NCBI GenBank assembly: GCA_003242425.1
Contig: QGUL01000097.1
Coordinates: 1 to 6,759, forward strand
Reading direction: 5' to 3'
Length of the DNA stretch: 6,759 nt
DNA from: Pseudomonadota bacterium
Lineage (GTDB): Bacteria > Pseudomonadota > Gammaproteobacteria > Burkholderiales > SG8-39
A model generated the notes under the pieces. That model saw only the letters and a list, made by a program, of their open reading frames with translations, searched no databases and was not told the origin of the DNA. The position numbers and the translations under genes were made by a program. Of this stretch, positions 1-5,256 are shown in pieces. Position 1 is the first letter of the stretch; each line of letters opens with the position of its first letter.

Positions 1-429
1 TTTAGTAGGGTCTGTGGGGTCCGAGAAGTGTATAAGCCGCCCGGCGTGATCTACGCCGATGCGCCGGTGCAATCGGACAACGTCTTCCTGCGTCACAAGA
101 CCACGGTGCGCGGCACGTACGAGGAAGCGCTCAAGCGCGTCGAGCAACTGCCCGGCTGTTTCGACGCGCTGTTTTTCAACGAACGCGGCGAACTGACCGA
201 AGGGGCGCGGACCAACGTCTATCTGGTGATGGACGGGCGCTGGTATACGCCGCCGCTGTCCTGCGGGGTGCTGAACGGTGCCATGCGCCGCGCGCTCATG
301 GCGCAGCACACGCCACGCATCGAGGAACGGGTGCTGTACCGCGCGGACGTGGAGGCCGCGGACGAGATCTGGCTGTCGAACGCGTTGCGCGGCCTGTTCC
401 GCGTGCGTCTGCTCAAACCCGCGCCGTAG
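1..429 (+). CDS. pabC: Aminodeoxychorismate lyase (PabC-type, class IV aminotransferase fold), 3' part only
   Basis: This enzyme cleaves 4-amino-4-deoxychorismate to p-aminobenzoate and pyruvate in cytosolic folate synthesis. Only the C-terminal part is present. The frame is open to the left edge, so no start is assigned. Numbering from the GTG at 28, HKTT at 23-26 carries the expected PLP-binding lysine (K24). EGARTN at 58-63 matches the class IV E-x4-N motif, and TPPLSCGVLNGAMR at 74-87 is the cofactor phosphate-binding stretch. The last third contains ADEIWLSNALRG, typical of PabC C-termini. The HKTT-x-R-x-x-Y style is common in PabB-PabC fusions, so the whole gene may be a bifunctional pabBC; the missing 5' part would decide. 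The first nine codons (ttt agt agg gtc tgt and so on) look unlike the rest and may not be native sequence. The gene ends 3 bp from the converging minus-strand gene. Confidence 0.85.
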   Translation, partial: FSRVCGVREVYKPPGVIYADAPVQSDNVFLRHKTTVRGTYEEALKRVEQLPGCFDALFFNERGELTEGARTNVYLVMDGRWYTPPLSCGVLNGAMRRALMAQHTPRIEERVLYRADVEAADEIWLSNALRGLFRVRLLKPAP

Positions 430-432
430 TCC

Positions 433-795
433 TCAGCGCGCCGGCGCGTCGCCGCGCCGGTATTCCTCGCGCAACTGGCTGGCATGCCGGTACGCGGGCT
501 GGATTTGCTCTTCCGGCGTGGGCGGTACGTCGCCGCGCGGCAGCATGGGCTGCGCCGGTTCCGCCTCGGGGGCCTGCGGCGTCACGCGCTCCAGCCGCTG
601 CAGGCGGTCGCGCAGCCGCCGCAAGTCGTCGACGCTGCAGCGTCCGTGGCGGTAACAGCCGTCGTAGTAATAGAACGAACCGGCGCGCGTGAAGACGGCG
701 TCGCTCGGATAGACGTACTGCTGCTCGGCCTGCGCGGCAGGCGCCAGAAGAACGAGCAGCGCCGCGACGCGACGCACGGCACGCAGCGGGCTCAT
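433..795 (-). CDS. Small secreted protein of unknown function (120 aa)
   Basis: I do not recognise this family. The protein starts with a clear Sec-type signal peptide: positively charged MSPLRAVRR, a hydrophobic AALLVLLAPAA core, and an AQA cleavage site after residue 23. The mature protein is therefore predicted to be periplasmic or secreted, about 97 residues long. It has a tyrosine-rich patch (FYYYDGCY, 41-48), two cysteines (C47 and C53, five residues apart, possibly a small disulfide loop), and a charged Leu/Arg heptad-like helix at about 56-71. The proline-rich, Glu-rich C-terminal half looks disordered. There is no lipobox. The ATG lies 21 bp after the stop of the upstream 63-residue ORF on the same strand, so the two are probably co-transcribed. 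No strong Shine-Dalgarno is visible, which would fit translation depending on the upstream gene. The reading frame, signal peptide and operon position make a real gene likely. Confidence 0.72.
   Translation of the reverse strand: MSPLRAVRRVAALLVLLAPAAQAEQQYVYPSDAVFTRAGSFYYYDGCYRHGRCSVDDLRRLRDRLQRLERVTPQAPEAEPAQPMLPRGDVPPTPEEQIQPAYRHASQLREEYRRGDAPAR
441..460 (+). terminator. Possible hairpin terminator after pabC
   Basis: CCGGCGCG, loop TCGC, CGCGCCGG form a perfect 8-bp stem starting 12 bp after the pabC stop. No T-run follows on either strand, so it is not a textbook intrinsic terminator. It lies inside the last codons of the converging secreted-protein gene, where GC-rich codons (GDAPAR) could produce it by chance. 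It could still block antisense read-through between the two convergent genes. Confidence 0.3.
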
Positions 796-816
796 GGCGC
801 CGTCTGGCCGCCGGCC

Positions 817-1008
817 TCAGTAGTCTTCATGCGCGCCCTCGCCGGCCTGCGAGGCGCGTTCCGCCGCCTGCGCTTCCCGCATCATGCGGCAGGCGAGCAG
901 CTGTTCCACCAGGCTGGGCGGATGCGGCACCGTTTCGCCCGGCTGCAGCCGCCGCGACAAATGCAGGAAACCGGTGCCGTTGGGACGCATGGTACTGATG
1001 GGTTCCAT
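817..1008 (-). CDS. Hypothetical 63-residue protein, first gene of a two-gene unit
   Basis: I do not recognise this protein. The start is well supported: the ATG at 1008-1006 follows GGAGGG at a spacing of 8 nt, the strongest ribosome binding site in the window. The product has no signal peptide or membrane segment. Its N-terminal third is polar (MEPISTMRPNGTG), a Pro-rich turn follows at about 23-31, and residues 32-58 look helical and rich in Ala, Glu and Arg with one cysteine. The C-terminus is acidic. It sits 21 bp upstream of the secreted 120-residue protein on the same strand, so the two probably form an operon. Overlapping longer frames on the same strand (starting near 1237 and 1256) lack ribosome binding sites and read as shadows. 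It could be a regulator or accessory of its neighbour, but nothing in the sequence shows that. Confidence 0.62.
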   Translation of the reverse strand: MEPISTMRPNGTGFLHLSRRLQPGETVPHPPSLVEQLLACRMMREAQAAERASQAGEGAHEDY

Positions 1009-1014
1009 TGTCTT

Positions 1015-1020
1015 CCCTCC
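1015..1020 (-). promoter_or_regulatory. Strong Shine-Dalgarno (GGAGGG) of the 63-residue ORF
   Basis: On the minus strand the sequence reads GCGGAGGGAAGACA followed directly by ATG. It is near-perfectly complementary to the 16S anti-Shine-Dalgarno, and it is the main reason to accept the 63-residue ORF and this start. Confidence 0.75.
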
Positions 1021-1232
1021 GCGAATGACCCCGACCCGGGCGGAAAGCCTGCGCCGTCCCGCCCTCGTGATGCGCCCAAAGCAGCACCCATGCCTGCGCG
1101 CGCCCTTTTCCCGTCCTGCGGACGGTATCGACGCTTAAGTGACGGTTCGGGAAGGCCGCCGCTCGGGTAAAAAACCGTGCGCCTGCGGCAATCCAGAGCA
1201 TCCGCGGCGCATACCGCCTGCCCATGTGCGTC

Positions 1233-1265
1233 CACAAATGACAAGGCGGCGCACAAATGACAAGG
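1233..1265. repeat. Tandem direct repeat, 14 bp in two copies with a 19-bp period
   Basis: CACAAATGACAAGG occurs at 1233-1246 and again, identically, at 1252-1265. The spacer is CGGCG, giving a 19-bp period. The second copy runs into the first bases of the efp terminator stem. Read on the minus strand, the T-rich sequence just after the hairpin (CTTGTCATTTGTG) is therefore present twice. It could be a slippage duplication of the terminator tail, or a pair of protein-binding sites. Confidence 0.85.
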
Positions 1266-1283
1266 GGCCCGCGCGGGGCCCCT
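1263..1283 (-). terminator. Intrinsic terminator of efp
   Basis: AGGGGCCC and GGGCCCCT form a perfect 8-bp stem around a 5-nt loop, starting 24 bp after the efp stop. On the minus strand the stem is followed by TTGTCATTTGTG, a broken but T-rich tail. No comparable tail follows on the plus strand, so it acts for the minus-strand earP-efp unit. Confidence 0.75.
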
Positions 1284-1307
1284 CGTATGCGGACGGCGGG
1301 AAACCGC

Positions 1308-1871
1308 TCAGTTCGCGTTGGCGCGGCGGCGGTATTCGCCCGTGCGGGTGTCGATCTCGATCATGTCGCCGGTTTCGCAGAACAGCGGCACCTGAACCTC
1401 GAAGCCGGTGGCAAGCTTCGCCGGCTTCAGCACTTTGCCGGTGGTATCGCCGCGCACCGCCGGTTCGGTATAGGCGATCTGGCGCACCACCGTCTGCGGC
1501 AGCTCGACCGAGATCGCCCTGCCGTTGAAGAACACCACCTCGCATTGCATGCCGTCTTCGAGGTAGTTCAGGGCGTCGCCCATGTTGTCCTTCTCGACCT
1601 CGTACTGGTTGTACTCACTGTCCATGAACACGTACATGGGATCGGCGTAGTACGAGTACGTCACTTCCTTGCGGTCGAGGATCACCACGTCGAACTTCTC
1701 GTCCGCGCGGTACACGCTTTCGCTGACGGAACCGGTGAGCAGGTTCTTCAGCTTCATTTTCACGACCGAAGCGTTGCGGCCGGATTTGTTGAACTCGGCC
1801 TTCTGCACCACCATCGGGTCCTTGCCGAGCATGACGACGTTGCCTACGCGTAATTCCTGAGCTTGTTTCAT
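1308..1871 (-). CDS. efp: Translation elongation factor P, Arg32 type
   Basis: EF-P binds between the ribosomal P and E sites and restores peptide bond formation when ribosomes stall on consecutive prolines. The 187-residue length is normal. Domain I (about 1-65) is KOW-like and carries the tip loop KSGRNASV at 29-36, with arginine exactly at position 32. Domains II and III (about 66-128 and 129-187) are OB folds; the region [16 protein letters not shown] is the classic EF-P signature. The loop arginine marks the subfamily activated by EarP-catalysed rhamnosylation, not the Lys34 type modified by EpmA/EpmB. The gene encoding EarP lies directly upstream on the same strand with an 82-bp gap. 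An AGG lies 5 nt before the ATG. A terminator follows the stop. The gene probably uses both read-through from earP and its own weak promoter at the end of earP. Confidence 0.97.
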   Translation of the reverse strand: MKQAQELRVGNVVMLGKDPMVVQKAEFNKSGRNASVVKMKLKNLLTGSVSESVYRADEKFDVVILDRKEVTYSYYADPMYVFMDSEYNQYEVEKDNMGDALNYLEDGMQCEVVFFNGRAISVELPQTVVRQIAYTEPAVRGDTTGKVLKPAKLATGFEVQVPLFCETGDMIEIDTRTGEYRRRANAN

Positions 1872-1953
1872 AGCTGCCTGATCTTCCCTGCCGGCGGGGC
1901 GCCGCCCTGCGGGGGAGCCGCACCGAAAATTGTCCCGCGATTGGAAAAGCTGC

Positions 1954-3096
1954 TTATTTTACTTGCGCTTGCACGAACTTGACCAGTTCGGCGGCCAATT
2001 CGGGCCCCTGTTCGCGCAATACTGCCCAGCGTTCGGCGTGCTGCCGGGCCGCTTCCCATTGCGCGCTCCAGGCCTGCCACGCGCTGCCGGCGTCGGGGGC
2101 ACCGTGCACCCCGTTCCAGGCGGCATGCAGCGCGCGCGTCGCCCGGGCGAGCCCCGCCGGCATGCCGGCGCAATAGCGTTCGAGGAAGGCCTCCAGCTTG
2201 GCGAAATGGGCGCCGCCCTCCTGCGGATAGATGTGCCAGACGAGGGGCCGCGCCGCCCATTGCGCGCGCACGAAAGAATCCTCGCCGCGCACCAGATTGA
2301 GATCGCAGGCCCAGAGCAGGCGGTCGTAGTCCGGCTGATCGCTGAAAGGCAGCACCGCCACGCCCAGCCGCCCGCGCGCGAAGCGCTGCCCCGCGCGGAC
2401 CTCGCCGCATTCGAAATACGCCGCCACCCGGCGCAGGATCGCGCCTTCCGGCACGAGGCAGGTCACCAGCGCCTCGCCTTCCGCCCAGGCGTCGAACAGC
2501 GGCGCAAGGGCCGGGTTGTCGTAGCAGAACAGCGAGACACGCCGCTCGCCCGGCGCGGGCGCAGGCAGGCCGAGTTTCGCCCAGAGCGCGCGCTGTTGCG
2601 CGGCGTCGTTCTGAAAGGCTGTGCGTCGCTCGCCCAGATCGCGCTCGCGCAGCAACCCGCCCGTGCCCGCCTCGAAACCCGGAAAGAAAAAGTGTTTCAC
2701 CAGCGGCAGCCGCGGATGGGGCGACGGCAGGCCGTGGCAGCCGCGCACCCAGTCCTCCGCGCTCAGGTATTCGAGATTGATCCACACCGGCGGCCGGGCT
2801 TTGCGCGCCATCGCCTCCACATAGGCGGGCGGCAACTGACAGCCGAAGGCCTCGATCACCACTTCGCCGGGCTCGATGCCGGGAAAAGGATCGCGCCAGG
2901 CTCGCACCTCGACCCCTTCGCGCAGCTGCACCGCCGCTTCCGGGTCCGCGCCCTGGTCCAGGCGGGCGTAGGCGTGCAGGTCGTCGATCCAGAGGCGCAC
3001 CGGCACGCCGTGCTCCGCGCGCAGGCTGCGCGCCAGGCGCCAGGACACCCCGACGTCGCCGAAGTTGTCCACCACCGAACAGAACAGATCCCACAT
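1954..3096 (-). CDS. earP: EF-P arginine rhamnosyltransferase EarP (formerly DUF2331)
   Basis: EarP transfers rhamnose from dTDP-beta-L-rhamnose to Arg32 of EF-P, using a GT-B glycosyltransferase fold in the cytosol. The 380-residue length fits the family. The N-terminus [21 protein letters not shown] is diagnostic; D10 and D14 match the invariant aspartates needed for catalysis. [12 protein letters not shown] at 270-281 is the conserved nucleotide-sugar-binding motif of the C-terminal domain, including R270, E272 and D273, followed by VWHIYPQ. I chose the ATG at 3096 because the family begins within a few residues of this motif. The open frame continues to 3321, but the extra 75 residues show no family sequence. 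No strong Shine-Dalgarno precedes this ATG. The target gene efp lies 82 bp downstream, the usual arrangement. The upstream neighbour on the other strand is divergent and unrelated in function. Confidence 0.96.
   Translation of the reverse strand: MWDLFCSVVDNFGDVGVSWRLARSLRAEHGVPVRLWIDDLHAYARLDQGADPEAAVQLREGVEVRAWRDPFPGIEPGEVVIEAFGCQLPPAYVEAMARKARPPVWINLEYLSAEDWVRGCHGLPSPHPRLPLVKHFFFPGFEAGTGGLLRERDLGERRTAFQNDAAQQRALWAKLGLPAPAPGERRVSLFCYDNPALAPLFDAWAEGEALVTCLVPEGAILRRVAAYFECGEVRAGQRFARGRLGVAVLPFSDQPDYDRLLWACDLNLVRGEDSFVRAQWAARPLVWHIYPQEGGAHFAKLEAFLERYCAGMPAGLARATRALHAAWNGVHGAPDAGSAWQAWSAQWEAARQHAERWAVLREQGPELAAELVKFVQAQVK
1956..1985 (-). promoter_or_regulatory. Candidate sigma70 promoter for efp inside the end of earP
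   Basis: On the minus strand TGGTCA (4 of 6 to TTGACA) lies 18 bp before TAAAAT (5 of 6 to TATAAT). The -10 overlaps the earP stop codon in an AT-rich island within otherwise GC-rich DNA. Transcription would start near 1949 and give efp a leader of about 80 nt. This is a by-eye match only. Confidence 0.35.
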
Positions 3097-3340
3097 AACG
3101 CGGAGCCTAAGGCGGCCCGCCGGGAAACTCAAACGCCGCGGCATGGGCGTTGCATCGCAGCCGCCATGTTTTCCGCAGCCGACCGCTGAACGTTTTTCCG
3201 AACCGATTGATGCTTCAAACCGCGCCGATCCGGCTTCCACGGCAGAAAACAAGCTCCACTGGCGCCGGATGTCCGGCCGAACGCCCGGCACGAAAGCCTC
3301 GTGGCAGCCGTCGTCGCGCACCGCCCCTTCCCCGGTGTGC

Positions 3341-3356
3341 GGCGTGCATGCACGCC
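3341..3356. repeat. Perfect 16-bp palindrome, operator-like
   Basis: GGCGTGCATGCACGCC is its own reverse complement with no central spacer. It lies 95 bp upstream of the ATPase ATG, in non-coding DNA and followed by TTTAACCG. Its position suits an operator for a dimeric regulator. Another 16-bp perfect palindrome (2155-2170) lies inside earP, so palindromes of this size can occur by chance in DNA this GC-rich. Confidence 0.4.
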
Positions 3357-3436
3357 TTTAACCGTTTCCGCACGATGCGCCGCGTCGCGCCGGCCCGCCA
3401 TGGCCCTGCACCGTGCGCAAAGCCGCCGGCCGGCCT

Positions 3437-3443
3437 GGAAGGA
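3437..3443 (+). promoter_or_regulatory. Shine-Dalgarno (GGAAGGA) deciding the ATPase start
   Basis: GGAAGGA ends 8 nt before the ATG at 3452. An in-frame ATG at 3443 overlaps this site, and a GTG at 3413 has no such site, so 3452 is the best start. Confidence 0.7.
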
Positions 3444-3451
3444 TGCGAACC

Positions 3452-4882
3452 ATGAAGCGAAGCAGCGATCCGTCATCGCGTGTGCCGACCGGCATCCCCG
3501 GCCTCGACCCGGTCCTCGGCGGCGGACTGGTGCTGCCCGGCATGTACATGCTCGAAGGGCCGCCCGGTGCCGGCAAGACCATCCTCTCGGCGCAGCTCGG
3601 TTTCAGGCTCGCGCGCGCGGGACATAAAGCCATCTATCTCAGCCTGATCGCCGAATCGCACGGCAAGCTGTTGCAGAACCTGCGCGGCTTCGAGTTCTTC
3701 GACGACAAGCTCGTACCCGAGCGCTTCGTGCTGATGAGCGGCTACCAGGAGCTGAAGAGCGCCGGGCTGGCCGGGCTGCTGCAGTTCATCGCCCAGGCCC
3801 TGGCCGAACACCGGCCCGCCCTGCTGGTCATCGACGGCTACAGCAGCCTGCACATGCTCGCGCCCCGTCCCAGCGCCACGGCGGAATTCGTCTACGAGCT
3901 GAATACGCTCATCACCACTGCGAAATGCCTGTGCGTGCTGATCGCGCCGCAGGAGAACGGCCATTGGGCTGAGAAGAACCTGGTCGACGGCCTGATCGAG
4001 CTGTACCGGCAGCCGAGCGGCATGCGCAGCGTACGCGAACTGGAGGTTCACAAGATGCGCGCCGCCGCGCAGATCGAAGGCCGTCATGCCTTCCTCATCG
4101 ATTCCAGCGGCATACGGGTGTTCCCGCGCCTGGAGGCGAGCGTGCCGTTCCGGCATACGCCGCCGGTCTACGAGGACGAACGCGCCGCCTTCGGGGTGCC
4201 GGGCCTGGACGGGATGCTGTACGGCGGCGTGCTGCGCGGCAGCGTCACCTGCGTGTCCGGCCCGCCGGGCGCCGGCAAGACCATCGCCTGCCTGCATTTC
4301 CTCGATGAAGGCGCACGGCACGGCGAGCCGGGCCTGTACTTCGGCTTCTACGAGGCGCCCACGCATCTGCTCGCCAAGGCGCGCAACCTCGGCATGAAGC
4401 TCGAAGAGGCCTACCAGGCCGGCACCTTCGCCGTCGTCTGGCAGCCGGCGCTGGAATGCGGACTCGACCAACTGGCGGCGCAACTGCTCGAAGACGTGCA
4501 ACGGCGTCAGGTGCGGCGCGTGGTGATCGACGGCCTGGAGGGCTTCGTGCAGAGTGCGATCCGGCCCGAACGGATCAGCACCTTCTTCAATGCGCTCGTG
4601 GGCGAACTGCGCCGGCTGCACGCGACCACGCTCTACACCGAGGAGAGCACGCTGTTCGCGCTTCCTGCGGGCGCTTCCACCCTGTCGAGCCCGGCGATCG
4701 TCGGCAACCACATCGTCCTGGGTTATGTACAGCACGAAGCGCACATGCGCCGCACCATCGCCGTGCTCAAGCAGCGCCAGAGCGCGCACGACCAGGACCT
4801 CAGGGAATGCTGGATCGAAGACAAGGGACTGCGCGTCGCGCCCGACAGCGGCAGCGCGCAAGCCTTCCTGGCGGGATCATGA
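3452..4882 (+). CDS. KaiC-like tandem RecA-fold ATPase
   Basis: This 476-residue protein has two KaiC/RecA-type P-loop domains (about 11-230 and 240-463). Each has an identical Walker A, GPPGAGKT, at 36-43 and 270-277. The Walker B aspartates are D128 (LLVIDG) and D360 (VVIDG). Both KaiC 'KxR' interface motifs are kept: KMR at 201-203 and KQR at 440-442. This suggests an ATP-binding ring, probably hexameric. Aligned from memory to Synechococcus KaiC, the first glutamate of each catalytic pair is replaced (A67 and Y300), while the second remains (E68 and E301). The KaiC phosphosites Ser431/Thr432 correspond to P414-A415. Only about 16 residues follow the last domain, so the KaiA-binding tail is missing. 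It is therefore unlikely to be a true clock KaiC. Its stop overlaps the start of a response regulator gene, which suggests a signalling partner. The substrate and process are unknown. It belongs to the RAD55/KaiC-like ATPases common in proteobacteria. Confidence 0.9.
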   Translation: MKRSSDPSSRVPTGIPGLDPVLGGGLVLPGMYMLEGPPGAGKTILSAQLGFRLARAGHKAIYLSLIAESHGKLLQNLRGFEFFDDKLVPERFVLMSGYQELKSAGLAGLLQFIAQALAEHRPALLVIDGYSSLHMLAPRPSATAEFVYELNTLITTAKCLCVLIAPQENGHWAEKNLVDGLIELYRQPSGMRSVRELEVHKMRAAAQIEGRHAFLIDSSGIRVFPRLEASVPFRHTPPVYEDERAAFGVPGLDGMLYGGVLRGSVTCVSGPPGAGKTIACLHFLDEGARHGEPGLYFGFYEAPTHLLAKARNLGMKLEEAYQAGTFAVVWQPALECGLDQLAAQLLEDVQRRQVRRVVIDGLEGFVQSAIRPERISTFFNALVGELRRLHATTLYTEESTLFALPAGASTLSSPAIVGNHIVLGYVQHEAHMRRTIAVLKQRQSAHDQDLRECWIEDKGLRVAPDSGSAQAFLAGS

Positions 4883-5250
4883 TGGCGACGCAGGCGAAAA
4901 GCATCCTGGTGGTGGACGACGAGTTCGACGTGCGCGCCATCATGGAGCTGATCCTGGGCATGCAGAACTACGACGTCCTCACCACGCCCAGCGCCCTGCT
5001 CGCGCTCGAGAAACTGCAGCAGGAACAGCCGGCGCTGATCATCACCGACTGGATGATGCCGATCATGGACGGCGTCGAGTTCTGCAAACAGGTGCGCATG
5101 CACCCGCAATGGCGCGAAGTGCCGATCATCATGATGAGCGCCGCCAACGAACCGGCCGACCGCAACCAGGGGCTGTGGAACGCCTATCTCCACAAGCCGC
5201 TGGACATGGACGAGCTGCTGCAGACGGTCGCGCAGACGCTCGGCGAATAG
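4879..5250 (+). CDS. Single-domain response regulator (CheY-like receiver)
   Basis: The 123-residue product is a complete receiver domain with no output domain. ILVVDDE at 9-15 supplies the acidic Mg-binding pair D13 and D14. D57 (LIITDWMMP) is the phosphoacceptor, S87 (MMSA) the switch Ser/Thr, Y103 the switch aromatic, and K106 (HKP) the conserved lysine. It should act by phosphorylation-dependent binding to another protein. The start ATG overlaps the TGA of the KaiC-like gene (ATGA), so translation is probably coupled and the products made together. A second ATG follows immediately at 4882. No histidine kinase lies in the window, so the phosphodonor is unknown. Coupling makes the KaiC-like ATPase the most likely partner, by inference from gene order only. 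The gene ends 6 bp from the converging HAD-ATPase gene. Confidence 0.95.
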   Translation: MMATQAKSILVVDDEFDVRAIMELILGMQNYDVLTTPSALLALEKLQQEQPALIITDWMMPIMDGVEFCKQVRMHPQWREVPIIMMSAANEPADRNQGLWNAYLHKPLDMDELLQTVAQTLGE

Positions 5251-5256
5251 GCGCGC

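Larger units (their letters stand above)
1009..1307. other. Intergenic region between the small-gene pair and efp
   Basis: This gap of about 300 bp lies between two minus-strand units. Next to efp it holds the efp terminator (1263-1283) and a tandem 14-bp repeat (1233-1265). Nearer the small ORF it should contain that unit's promoter, but I find no convincing -35/-10 pair. A perfect 6-bp hairpin (CCGTCC, loop TGC, GGACGG; 1111-1125) would fall in the unit's leader if transcription starts upstream of it. An A6 run lies at 1169-1174. The open frames crossing the gap on both strands show no recognisable protein sequence. Confidence 0.6.
3097..3451. other. Divergent intergenic region between earP and the KaiC-like ATPase gene
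   Basis: These 355 bp must carry the promoters for earP (leftward) and the ATPase-receiver pair (rightward). I find no convincing sigma70 pair on either strand, only isolated TTGA-type hexamers near 3205 and 3130. The clearest element is the perfect palindrome at 3341-3356. Frames that run through the gap on both strands encode arginine-rich sequence with no recognisable family and look like GC-driven shadows. Confidence 0.6.

Noticed and set aside
484..1170. Plus-strand open frame (228 codons) over the small-gene pair
   Set aside because: There is no ribosome binding site and no recognisable sequence. The opposite strand has a signal peptide and a strong Shine-Dalgarno.
2155..2170. Perfect 16-bp palindrome CGCCGGCATGCCGGCG
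   Set aside because: It lies within earP coding sequence and is made of GCC/GGC-type codons, so chance in GC-rich DNA explains it.
1868..3094. Second minus-strand frame (408 codons) overlapping earP
   Set aside because: It is EarP read out of frame: arginine- and alanine-rich with no motifs.
1930..3189. Plus-strand open frame (419 codons) opposite earP
   Set aside because: The minus strand encodes an unmistakable EarP. The plus-strand product has no recognisable domain.
3097..3321. N-terminal extension of EarP by 75 residues
   Set aside because: The family starts at the WDxFCxVxDNxGD motif, and the extension has no homologous character or ribosome binding site.
3413..3451. Earlier starts (GTG 3413, ATG 3443) for the KaiC-like gene
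   Set aside because: The good Shine-Dalgarno at 3437-3443 is placed for the ATG at 3452 and overlaps the ATG at 3443.
3473..4861. Long minus-strand open frame (462 codons) opposite the KaiC-like gene
   Set aside because: It mirrors the coding strand of a clear ATPase. Its composition is rich in Arg, His, Ala and Gly with no family motif, a typical GC-driven shadow.
3452..4882. Calling the ATPase a circadian clock KaiC
   Set aside because: Phosphosites, the KaiA-binding tail and one catalytic glutamate per domain are missing, and no kaiA or kaiB is seen in the window.
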